A stretch of DNA of 64,000 nt from Actinernus sp. WN-2022 (lineage: Eukaryota; Cnidaria; Anthozoa; Actiniaria; Actinernidae), in contig JAOWCC010001589.1 in assembly GCA_030867875.1 (NCBI GenBank), forward strand, positions 84,281,537 through 84,345,536, written 5' to 3'. The notes under the pieces were generated by a model. That model did not search any database and was not told where the DNA came from. It was given only the letters and a program-made list of their open reading frames with translations. Shown one piece after another: positions 56,003 to 64,000 of this stretch (position 1 is its first letter; every line of letters begins with the position of its first letter). A program made the translations under genes and the position numbers.

Positions 56003-56862
56003 GAAATTCTACACCATTTCACCCCTACTATTGCTTCTGCTATAGACTCTGTAAACTCATCAAAGTTTACAAACCCAAGCGTCATTATGATACACACCGG
56101 CACCAATGAACTAGAGCATGGCTCAATACGAGAATGCATTTTCCAGTGTGAGGATCTGATCAACCTCACGGCTACCAAGTACCCGAGGAGCAGAGTCCTC
56201 ATCTCTACTCTGATCAAGCGTGGGGATCATTTGGAGACACTGCGATGCCAGATGAACGCTAGACTGTGTTCATTGTCTGTGCCTCCAAATGTTCACTTCA
56301 TTCACCATGACAACATCTCGGAGGATATGCTGTACGATCATAAACACCTGAAGAGAAGATGTGTGGGAGAAATAGTAAGGAACTTTAAGGATATTATCTA
56401 CAACAGAACCGGAAACAGAAATCCACGACCTATTAATGTGATTAGATCACAAGATCGTCCACATCACCCACGAGCAGACCTCGGGAGTCCACGGTCTGGA
56501 CACCAACTCAACTTTACGCCACAGCTGGCACCCCCTGTCCAACACCAGCCAATGCAGTATACTCGGGGACCAAACATAAGTGGACAGAGTTATGCTGAGA
56601 TTGCCAGCAGCGTTCCTAGAGTTTTGGGAGGTTCAACCAGCGAGCCTGTCCAACGTCCACCCAATACACCAATGTTGAGCAAAGGCCCACCTCACAAAGA
56701 GGTGGAGGGGGGTTGTATTGACAGTACAGCCCTCCCCGATCCGAACATCATTATGAAGCTTTTCAAGATTTACGACATGCTCAGGCAGACCTAGTCATGT
56801 CAGAGGTATCTCTTCCGTTCTTCCTAATTTGTTTGAGTAGCCATATATAATTTCTATATTTT

Positions 56863-57858
56863 ATGTGTTATAGTAAGGATGTTTTTCAGGCCTTACCTCA
56901 TCTTCTAAAACTAAGCTGTTGGAATATCAATGGACTTGGAAATCGTTCTGTTTTTGAAAATAAGTTATCACATAGTGATTTTTTAAATAATATAAAAAAT
57001 ATTGATTTATTGATTCTTTCGGAAATTTGGGGCCATGAAGCTCTTGGTATTCTAGATATTCCAGGTTTTGATATCATTTCTATAAATCACCCGAGGAAAC
57101 TAAATCATAAGCGATCGGGGAGGTTCTCTGGGGGAGTCCTGCTTGCAGTTGCATCCCACTTGCGAAAAGGCGTACATTTCATAAGAAGCTCACCAGAATT
57201 CATTTGGAGCAGATTCGATAAAGATTTCTTCAAAACTGGAGAGGATATATACCTATGTTCCTGTTATATACCTCCTTATGATTCTCCGTATTTTAATCCT
57301 GATATCTTTTCCGATTTAACTAATGATATCAACTTCTTTCACAGTAAGGGAAAGGTCATTTTAGCAGGAGATTTGAATGCTCGTATAGGGAATTTATACG
57401 ATTATATTGAGGATGACAAATCAAATCACGTTACCGTGGATTTTCTTCCTTTAGATTTAAACGTGCCCCCGAGGAGAAACTTAGATGGTCAAATCAATGC
57501 GAACGGAAAATCTTTAATAGAAATGTGCAAGGCATTAGATTTGCGCATTCTCAACGGACGAACAAAAGGAGATTCACTAGGTCGAAATACTTTCAATGGT
57601 CACCAAGGATTTAGTACTGTAGATTATATCATCACCAGTCAAAATCTGTATAAGTCGTTTGACAGTTTCATTGTTAAAAAACCTTCAACATTATCGGATC
57701 ACTCACAACTTGTAGCTTGGCTTAACATTACGCCCCCTACCAAAAGCAAATGTTCAGATGATGCGAACCTGAACCCACTTCCGTTACAATTCTTATGGAA
57801 AGAAGATTCAATACAAAATTCAGTAATGCTCTTAATTCTCAGGAAACAAGTCATTTGA
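56863..57858 (+). CDS. LINE ORF2 N-terminus: APE-type endonuclease
   Basis: 331 codons; the first ~280 form an apurinic-endonuclease-like nicking domain that starts target-primed reverse transcription. Motifs: KLSCWNINGLGNR (catalytic Asn), LILSEIWG (Glu), SGGVLLAV, LAGDLNARIG (Asp/Asn pair), FSTVDYIITS, STLSDHSQLVAWL (terminal SDH). All catalytic positions are present. A single-base shift around 57800-57830 moves the frame into the next feature. The RT is absent downstream because the element ends at the type B junction (58286). CR1/L2 class with the SGNH ORF1 upstream. Confidence 0.9.
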   Translation: MCYSKDVFQALPHLLKLSCWNINGLGNRSVFENKLSHSDFLNNIKNIDLLILSEIWGHEALGILDIPGFDIISINHPRKLNHKRSGRFSGGVLLAVASHLRKGVHFIRSSPEFIWSRFDKDFFKTGEDIYLCSCYIPPYDSPYFNPDIFSDLTNDINFFHSKGKVILAGDLNARIGNLYDYIEDDKSNHVTVDFLPLDLNVPPRRNLDGQINANGKSLIEMCKALDLRILNGRTKGDSLGRNTFNGHQGFSTVDYIITSQNLYKSFDSFIVKKPSTLSDHSQLVAWLNITPPTKSKCSDDANLNPLPLQFLWKEDSIQNSVMLLILRKQVI

Positions 57859-58286
57859 TAAACCAATTTATCGACACCGTTTTTCAAAGCAACTCAGATG
57901 ACGTAAATCATACAGTGTCTAAATTTAATAGCATCATTGAATCAGCCGCAAAAACCTCCTTACGACTCTCAAAAGGAGTGAAAAAGCATTCAGGCTCTCA
58001 AAAGTGGTTCGATAATGAATGTAATACATTGCGCCGGCTGCACAAACAATTCTCAAACAAACTTCATAAAGCTCCACTAAATATTTATTTACGACAAAAG
58101 TATAATGAAGCTAATAAAGCATACAAATCATTATTAAAGAAAAAGAAAAAACAATTTTACAATGATGAAATTAACACTCTAATAGACGAGAAAGACCCGA
58201 AACGCTTCTGGTCGACATTAAAATCTCTTAATAAAAACAATGAAAAGAGGGACAATCAACCAATTCCGGTGAATCAACTTTTTACA
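57795..58286 (+). pseudogene. ORF2 linker region, frameshifted and truncated
   Basis: Continues ORF2 in another frame: RFNTKFSNALNSQETSHLIN, HSGSQKWFDNECNTLRRLHK, KKKKQFYNDEINTLIDEKDP, KRFWSTLKSLNKN. These match the region between endonuclease and RT of CR1-like elements. Ends where sequence switches to type B (ATAAATACGTTGTAAG). Confidence 0.8.
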
Positions 58287-58570
58287 CACATAAATACGTT
58301 GTAAGTTATTAAGAAGTTTTAAAATGTGTATCGTTATTAAACTCCGTTTTGCAAGCTAAATGCATAGCCGCGGGCACAAACTTGCGTTCAAAATGCAACG
58401 CTAAGTTTTGCCGTAAACCTAAACCAGATGAGATTCCTAGGTCACTTCTGCTATGTCTGCCTCAGTATAAAGATAAGAAACGCCTAAAGAAACACTTAAA
58501 ACAGTTTTTGGTAAGGGGGTGCAAATTTCCTAAGGGGGTGCAAATTTCCGAGGAAATTTGCACCGACGTC
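58287..58570 (+). repeat. Type B block, copy 3, last part
   Basis: AAATACGTTGTAAGTTATTA through the GGGGGTGCAAATTTCC iterations, matching 43363-43630. The ~245 bp of B sequence expected between 52296 and here is missing, so the SGNH-LINE came with, or was followed by, a deletion. Confidence 0.75.
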
Positions 58571-59436
58571 CACTTCACGACTTTCCCAAAATGTCATAAC
58601 TTTTAAGATTTGCTTCTTCTCACATTTTCACAAACGGTACACATTTTTTTGATGCAACTGATAATGTCCGATTACACTGGCAAACTAGTTAACTTTATCT
58701 ACTGGATAGGGATACGATGTATCCGGTGGGTAGGGTGTGGTGTTCAAAAGGTGGCTGAACTGTTATCAGTATTATAATTATCAGAGTATAATACAAATAT
58801 TCATCGCCGCTTTACATGAGCTGCCCGGTTAGCTCAGATGGTAGAGCATCAGGCTTTTAACCTGAGGGTCAAGGGTTCGAGCCCCTTATCGGGCGCATAA
58901 TTTTTGTCTTTTCTTTTCTCTTGAGTCACTATCAGATCTCAGTAATAACACAGAAGTGAGAGCTTATCTCGGGCGGTTGTGTCTTTTTAGTTCACCGTAT
59001 ATGGTTGTATATTTCTCTATTTCTATTTCAGTTTCGTCGCATATTTCTCTATTTCTATTTCAGTTTTTCTCTTTCTCGCACCTTCAGCTGGTACCACCAA
59101 CAAATTAAAGTTAGATTTACATATCTGTTGTAATTTTAGCCTTTTCAAGTGTAGTATTTTCATCTTTTAAATTTAGGTTTTCTAGTCAAATTATTCTGTT
59201 TGATGCCATTTTCATTCGATGTAATATTTCATTACGCTTCCAAGATCGGCTTTCAAACCCAATCGTCCATAACAGATTATCACTGCGCATTAGCCATCGT
59301 ATTACTTCCATACTGCAACGCCTTCACTGGTTGCCAATTAGAGCTAGGATTGTTTTTAAGATTCTTTTTAAAATAAATACATATAAAGCCCTTCATCAGA
59401 TCAGGCACTTCTAACTGTATATAAGCCTAGTCGTTA
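58571..59436 (+). repeat. Type B block, copy 4, first part
   Basis: From CTTCACGACTTTCCC, with tRNA at 58823, to AAGCCTAGTCGTT, where a LINE fragment starts. Resumes at 60439. Confidence 0.8.
58823..58895 (+). tRNA. tRNA-Lys(UUU)
   Basis: Identical to the 15731 copy, plus strand, T-rich terminator at 58899-58918. Confidence 0.95.
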
Positions 59437-59456
59437 AGAATATAGAACAGATTTAT

Positions 59457-59930
59457 ATGGAGGAATGGAACAAAGAGAAAACAGAAATCTATCATGGTTT
59501 AAAGAATTCCAAACTTGAATTGTTTGTTAAAGTTAAGGGCAAATATACGTACGAGAAATACCTTTCTAAAATCAAAGACTTCGATGCCCGTAAAGCCGTA
59601 ACAAAACTGCGTATCTCAGCGCATCTTTTTCCTATAGAACAGGGTAGATACGTACGACTGCCTAGAGATCAGAGAATTTGTACTTTATGTAATTCAGGAG
59701 AAGTGGGAAATGAGTTTCATTATTTATTTCAATGTAAGGATTACAATATGTTACAGACTAGAACGTCCTTTCTTGATAAACTCTATTCTATTAACCCACT
59801 TATCTTCTTCTTTAGCCATACTACTTTGTTCTACTACATCTTATCTATGAAAGACGATAACTTAATACATGTTAGTGCCACATTTTTTTTAAATATTATA
59901 GAGTTATATACTACACAGATTAAGCCCTAA
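59457..59930 (+). CDS. LINE RT C-terminal domain, open frame
   Basis: 157 codons: AVTKLRISAHLFPIEQGRYV, then the zinc knuckle RICTLCNSGEVGNEFHYLFQC (C-x2-C...H-x4-C) and a hydrophobic tail ending TTQIKP. It is the same region as 54341-55243 but from a different family. A fragment only: no catalytic motif. Confidence 0.8.
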   Translation: MEEWNKEKTEIYHGLKNSKLELFVKVKGKYTYEKYLSKIKDFDARKAVTKLRISAHLFPIEQGRYVRLPRDQRICTLCNSGEVGNEFHYLFQCKDYNMLQTRTSFLDKLYSINPLIFFFSHTTLFYYILSMKDDNLIHVSATFFLNIIELYTTQIKP

Positions 59931-59975
59931 ATCGTATATTTTCATTTTTATTTCTTTATTTTATTAGATATACAC

Positions 59976-60359
59976 AGGAGCCATTACCAGGAGCGTTCCT
60001 CTGTTGTGGGTTGGGTCCCCAGCACAGAGGTAGATGAGGCTATTTTTAGATTCGAAATTCCATCGAAAAGAGGTCGCCGCCATGTTGGTGCCCTTAAACA
60101 ATAGATCCCTCGTTAGCTTCTTTTGTTCGGGCAACAACATTTGAATCTCTGGGGATTGAGTGAAAACCAGCAATTCGAATTCCCGCGTTGAAAGTGAGAA
60201 GAATGATAATGAGAAGTAACGTTAGCTATCTGATCGGCTAAGAATAGCCTACCTTTGTTCTTTTTCGCGCGAAACGCAATGCTAAAAATAGCCTCATCTA
60301 CCTCTGTGCTGGGGTACAGACACAGTGGGGAAGATGGACGCTCCTGGTAATGGGCTCCT
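59976..60359. mobile_element. 384-bp MITE with 9-bp TSD GATATACAC
   Basis: Inverse ends AGGAGCCATTACCAGGAGCG and CGCTCCTGGTAATGGGCTCC-T, followed by subterminal inverse CAGCACAGAGGTAGATGAGG. GATATACAC on both sides (59967-59975, 60360-60368), a MULE-like duplication length. Non-coding. Confidence 0.85.
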
Positions 60360-60438
60360 GATATACACCAATGTAACTCATATGTTTTCAAGGTGCTAAT
60401 AAACATATATTGTATTGTATTGTATTGTATTGTATTAT

Positions 60439-61345
60439 ACTAAAAGCCGTAGTATAGTGAGAGATCTTTCCCCATGCAAATCACTGCCCCAAGATTATGT
60501 CGGAACTCCATGCCTGATTACATAGGATTTTCTGACTCATTAAGTATTATTATTTATTATATATTTCTTAATTTAAGGATTAAGTATGACATGCACGGTG
60601 CAGAAACTGCCCCAAGATTATGCCACAGGTGTCCCAGGCAATTTGCACCCCCGTAAATTTGCACTCCAAGGTACAAATTTCCTAGACATTTTGCCCAGGA
60701 AATTTACACCCCACTTAGGAAATTTGCACCCCCTCCCAGAGTCTATCGTTTTCTTACCTACTGATCTGAATTAAGCGCGTTAAATTTACAAAATTAAGGT
60801 TACGTAACATACTCACTTACGGTTTAGGTTTCTTATCTCTTGAATAATTTTTATTTTGAAATTGTTTTGCTTTGTCAGTAGTTTACGCTATGTTAACGTG
60901 TGCATAGCGGGCCACTGAATAGACCACTAATTGAAAGGCCGCCGCAAAGGACCGACCCGATAATTGAATTTGGCGGGAATCTTAAAATAATCCAGTTACA
61001 ATGTGCAACCTGGCGGTACCGTCCACCTAGCAAATGAGTTCGATTTTTACACATAGTAACAGAACATGAACGCTACTCAATGCTCCTTTGAATGTACATA
61101 TTATCTTGACTAAATACGTTGTAAGTTATTAAGAAGTTTTAAAATGTGTATCGTTATTAAACTCCGTTTTGCAAGCTAAATGCATAGCCGGGCACAAACT
61201 TGCGTTCACGTTTTCGCCGTAAACCTAAACCAGATGAGATTCCTAGGTCACTTCTGCTATGTCTGCCTCAGTATAAAGATAAGAAACATCTAAAGAAACA
61301 CTTAAAACAGTTTTTGGTAATGGGGTGCAAATTTCCTAAGGGGGT
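60439..61345 (+). repeat. Type B block, copy 4, second part
   Basis: AAAAGCCGTAGTATAG through AAATTTGCACCCC iterations (60640-60735), GGCCGCCGCAAAGG and AAATACGTTGTAAG to GGGGGTGCAC. Confidence 0.8.
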
Positions 61346-62447
61346 GCACTTCACGACTTTCCCAAAATGTCATAACTTTTAAGATTTGCTTCTTCTCACA
61401 TTTTCACAAACGGTACACAATTTATTGATGACTGATAATGTCCGATTACACTGGCAAACTAGTTAACTTTATCTCACTGGATAGGGATGTATCCGGTGGG
61501 TAGGGTGCGGCCGGTTCAAAAGGTGGCTGAACTGTTATCAGTATTATAATTATCAGAGTATAATACAAATATTCATCGCCGCTTTACATGAGCTGCCCGG
61601 TTAGCTCAGATGGTAGAGCATCAGGCTTTTAACCTGAGGGTCAAGGGTTCGAGCCCCTTATCGGGCGCATAATTTTCGTCTTTTCTTTTCTCTTGAGTCA
61701 CTATCAGATCTCAGTAGTAACACAGAAGTGAGCGCTTATCTCGGGCGGTTGTGTCTTTTTAGTTCACCGTATATGGTTGTATATTTCTCTATTTCTATTT
61801 CAGTTTCGTCGCATATTTCTCTATTTCTATTTCAGTTTTTCTCTTTCTCGCACCTTCAGCTCGTACCACCAACAAATTAAAGTTAGTTTTACATATCTGT
61901 TGTAATTTTAGCCTTTTCAAGTGTAGTATTTTCATCTTTTAAATTTAGGTTTTCTAGTCGAATTATTCTGTTTGATGCCATTTTCATTCGATGTAATATT
62001 TCAGATTCATTATATTTTACGCTTCCAAGATCAGACGCCAGGCTTTCAAACCCAATCGTCCATAACAGATTATCACTGCGCATAAGCCATCGTATTACTT
62101 CCATACTGCAACGCCTTCACTGGTTGCCAATTAGAGCTAGGATTGTTTTTAAGATTCTTTTTAAAATAATTACATATAAAGCCCTTCATCAGATCAGGCA
62201 CCTGAGTACATAAAGGAACTTCTAACTGTATATAAGCCTAGTCGTTCTTTGAGATCGGCATCACATAACTTACTTGTAGTACCACTTTCAAACACTAAAA
62301 GCCGTAGTATGGTGAGAGATCTTTCCGCATGCAAATCACTGCCCCAACTCCATGCCTGATTACATAGGAGTTTCTGACTCATTAAGTATTATTATTTATT
62401 ATAATTTTATTTATTTAAGGATTAAGTATGACATGCATGGTGCAGAA
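61346..62447 (+). repeat. Type B block, copy 5 (right end of the series)
   Basis: CTTCACGACTTTCCC, tRNA at 61595, RT remnant at 62095-62385, ending at ACATGCATGGTGCAGAAAC, where similarity to the other blocks stops. Confidence 0.8.
61595..61667 (+). tRNA. tRNA-Lys(UUU)
   Basis: Identical to the 15731 copy, plus strand. Last of ten copies; the terminator region reads TTTTCGTCTTTTCTTTT. Confidence 0.95.
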
Positions 62448-62649
62448 ACAAAAGGACACGAAGTCCCCTTCAAGGTTTAGGCACCAGTTACCCAGCCCAT
62501 AATAAAAACCCGATCGTTACACCCTTGGATTAAGATAATAAGATAGTAAAGCAAAGATAATAATAAAGCAAAAGAAGGATCTAGCAAGAACAGATAATAA
62601 AAGCATTGGCACGGCGACACTTAGGAGCTTGTAGCGGCGAAGTGGTGCG

Positions 62650-63254
62650 CATCATGGTCAATGGCATTCAATGATGTGAAGTGTCACTTACTGCCTATAA
62701 CTAACAAACGCGAGCCAAGTAAGTTTACCTACCATATGAATGGCAAAGCTCTATCTCAGAAGTCCTCCCATGATTACCTAGGGGTCACACAGTCACACGA
62801 TCTTCGATGGAACACTCATTGTTCTAATATTACATCTAAAGCCAACAAAACGTTAATGATTGTACGTAGGACATTGAAACCTTGTTCTTTATCTGTTAAA
62901 AAACGAGCATATGAATCGCTTGTTAGACCCAGGCTTGAATACGCATCAGAGGCCTGGAACCCTCATACTGATTCTAATATATCTAAGTTAGAACAAACTC
63001 AAAAGACTGCAGCAAGGTTCGTCTGCAATAACTATGATCGATATACTAGCACCTCCGACCTCGTTAGTTCTCTGGGCTGTCAACCTTCGTGTAATGTCTT
63101 GGCCTTTAGCTACTCTTTTTACGTCCGAACAATTCGTGTTTGGAATAAATTACCTGTTCACGTAGCTAACACACCGTCATTGGCATTATTTTCTAGCATC
63201 ATTGGCCCTGCAATCAAGTCCATGAAGCCTCCTCCATATCTGAGGCATTTATAA
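62650..63254 (+). pseudogene. LINE RT C-terminal fragment, open frame
   Basis: The frame from 62661 (197 codons) begins in the RT thumb: FNDVKCHLLPITNKREPSKF, SSHDYLGVTQSHDLRWNTHC. It continues KKRAYESLVRPRLEYASEAW and LEQTQKTAARFVCNNYDRYT, and ends TIRVWNKLPVHVANTPSLALF. This is the post-YADD part of a CR1-like RT, without catalytic residues. It differs in family from the fragments at 31187 and 54341. Confidence 0.85.
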
Positions 63255-63489
63255 TTTGTTTATATATTTATTTATTTAAAATAGCTACATTTACATGACT
63301 ATTTATTATACCTGTATTTAACTATTATTGTCCGCACTTGCACTATTTTATTGACTTTGTACTTCACGATTGTATTGTAACTAGCTTTAAGCTTTCTTAT
63401 TATTTTATGCACCTTCGGTATTAGTGTATACTATCCAAGGAAGTAAAAATCTAAGAATGTCGTTTGGGTTGAATGCATGTTTAAGCCTA

Positions 63490-63645
63490 TGAAAAAAGAA
63501 GTGTCTGAGTTTAAAAAAAGAAGTGTCTGAGTTTTAAACTGAAGAAGTGTCTGAGTTTTGAAAAGAAGTGTCTGAGTTTAAAAAAAGAAGTGTCTGAGTT
63601 TAAAAAAAGAAGTATCTGAGTTTAAAAAAAGAAGTGTCTGAGTTT
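63490..63645. repeat. 21-bp minisatellite, about seven units
   Basis: Unit AAGAAGTGTCTGAGTTTAAA with a run of 3 to 6 A, just downstream of a LINE 3' end (63300-63470). One unit is lengthened (TTTTAAACTG). Confidence 0.85.
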
Positions 63646-64000
63646 CAAGGCTTCAGTAAAGACACATCTTTTTAGGAAACGCTTTTCTTAGTTTGTGGTA
63701 TACTGAATATTTTTACTAGTTTGTTGTAATTATAATTAGGTCACCCCTACCCTTTTTACCTTGAAGAAACCCCCCCCCCCCGGATCTTACCTATAATTGT
63801 AGTTCCTAGAGTAAGGTTACCACCTCAATAGTGAGTTCGAAATCTCCGTCGGTTGCTTGTATAGCCGGATGGGTGAGATGCTGTCACGCCTAGCATCAAT
63901 TCTTTTAATTTCGGTGCACTTCCTTCACACTTGAGCGCTTCGGCAGTTGTTTTAAAAGGGGGAGGGAAGGGGCTGGCTCTGTGGACCTTATTTCTCTTTG
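63646..64000. other. Right edge, no gene seen
   Basis: Begins with CAAGGCTTCAGTAAAGACAC, a possible decayed LINE C-terminal stretch. Contains a C12 run near 63770 and a G-rich GGGGGAGGGAAGGGG near 63958. No exon recognised. Confidence 0.4.

Larger units (their letters stand above)
52297..56794 (+). pseudogene. LINE ORF1 with coiled coil and SGNH-esterase domain, cut by three insertions
   Basis: Reading frames on either side of three DNA-transposon insertions (53317-53742, 53916-55329, 55566-56002) belong to one ORF1. Order: an uncharacterised N-terminal part (52377-52711), a charged region (52771-53286), a coiled-coil stretch (VIDLEVENQAL; KRLKTDMQNLKKVN), then a linker rich in Pro/Gln. An SGNH-hydrolase-like domain follows: VFLADSN (Ser block), IHTGTNELEH (GxN block, 56090) and LYDHKHLKRR (DxxH block, 56332). 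A Pro-rich tail ends in KLFKIYDMLRQT. CR1-superfamily ORF1 proteins are known to carry such esterase domains. At least two small frameshifts (about 53255 and 53316) add to the insertions. ORF2 begins 69 bases downstream. Confidence 0.8.
59437..60438 (+). mobile_element. 5'-truncated CR1-like LINE end with (TTGTA)n tail
   Basis: Inserted in block B4 between GTCGTT and AAAAGCCGTAGTAT, replacing about 80 bp present in sister blocks. Ends in five TTGTA/TATTG pentamers (60408-60437). Contains the ORF tail (59457-59930) and a nested MITE (59976-60359). Confidence 0.8.

Overview
This is eukaryotic DNA, AT-rich and packed with transposable elements. It is most likely from a marine invertebrate, with a cnidarian (coral or sea anemone) the best guess. 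That inference rests on an animal-type ARL2 terminal exon, eukaryotic tRNA-Lys genes without CCA, abundant CR1/L2-type non-LTR retrotransposons, Helitron-like elements, many TIR/MITE families and TTAGGG-type telomeric repeats. The species cannot be fixed from the sequence alone.

Host protein genes are few and lie in the first 7 kb. The last exon of an ARL2 small GTPase gene is at 779-913 (earlier exons lie upstream of the window). An uninterrupted 300-codon reading frame at 5822-6724 has a C-terminal two-thirds resembling the YtpQ/DUF1444 family. From 7 to 15 kb the sequence is a mosaic of palindromic MITEs, a tRNA-derived SINE and an L1/Tx1-like LINE. The LINE's upstream half is inverted (twin-priming layout), and a Helitron-like element sits at the end of its ORF.

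From 15.4 to 62.4 kb the window is dominated by duplicated blocks that each carry a tRNA-Lys(UUU) gene; ten near-identical tRNA genes are present. Blocks of type A (15.4-17.6, 18.5-28.1, 35.4-37.5, 37.6-41.3 kb) carry the tRNA on the minus strand. Blocks of type B (32.9-35.4 and a head-to-tail series from 41.3 to 62.4 kb) carry it on the plus strand. Because the blocks are paralogous, many insertions can be delimited against an 'empty' sister copy. Between the A and B groups lies a 28-bp satellite (28.76-32.83 kb) split by two insertions.

The B series has been heavily invaded. At 45141-52051 there is a five-level nest: B unit, then a minus-strand CR1-like LINE, a 4.7-kb Helitron-like element in its (ATT)n tail, a 3.2-kb foldback element with 21-bp satellite arms, and finally smaller TIR elements, one carrying interstitial telomeric repeats. 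At 52297-58286 lies a CR1-type LINE with an SGNH-esterase ORF1 and an APE-endonuclease ORF2. Its ORF1 is cut by three DNA transposons with clear target-site duplications. A further LINE 3' fragment with its own MITE (59437-60438) and an RT C-terminal fragment (62.65-63.25 kb) close the window.

No operon, CRISPR array or bacterial-type system is present. The most notable biology is the tRNA-Lys amplification inside complex tandem units and the precisely readable stratigraphy of nested transposons.
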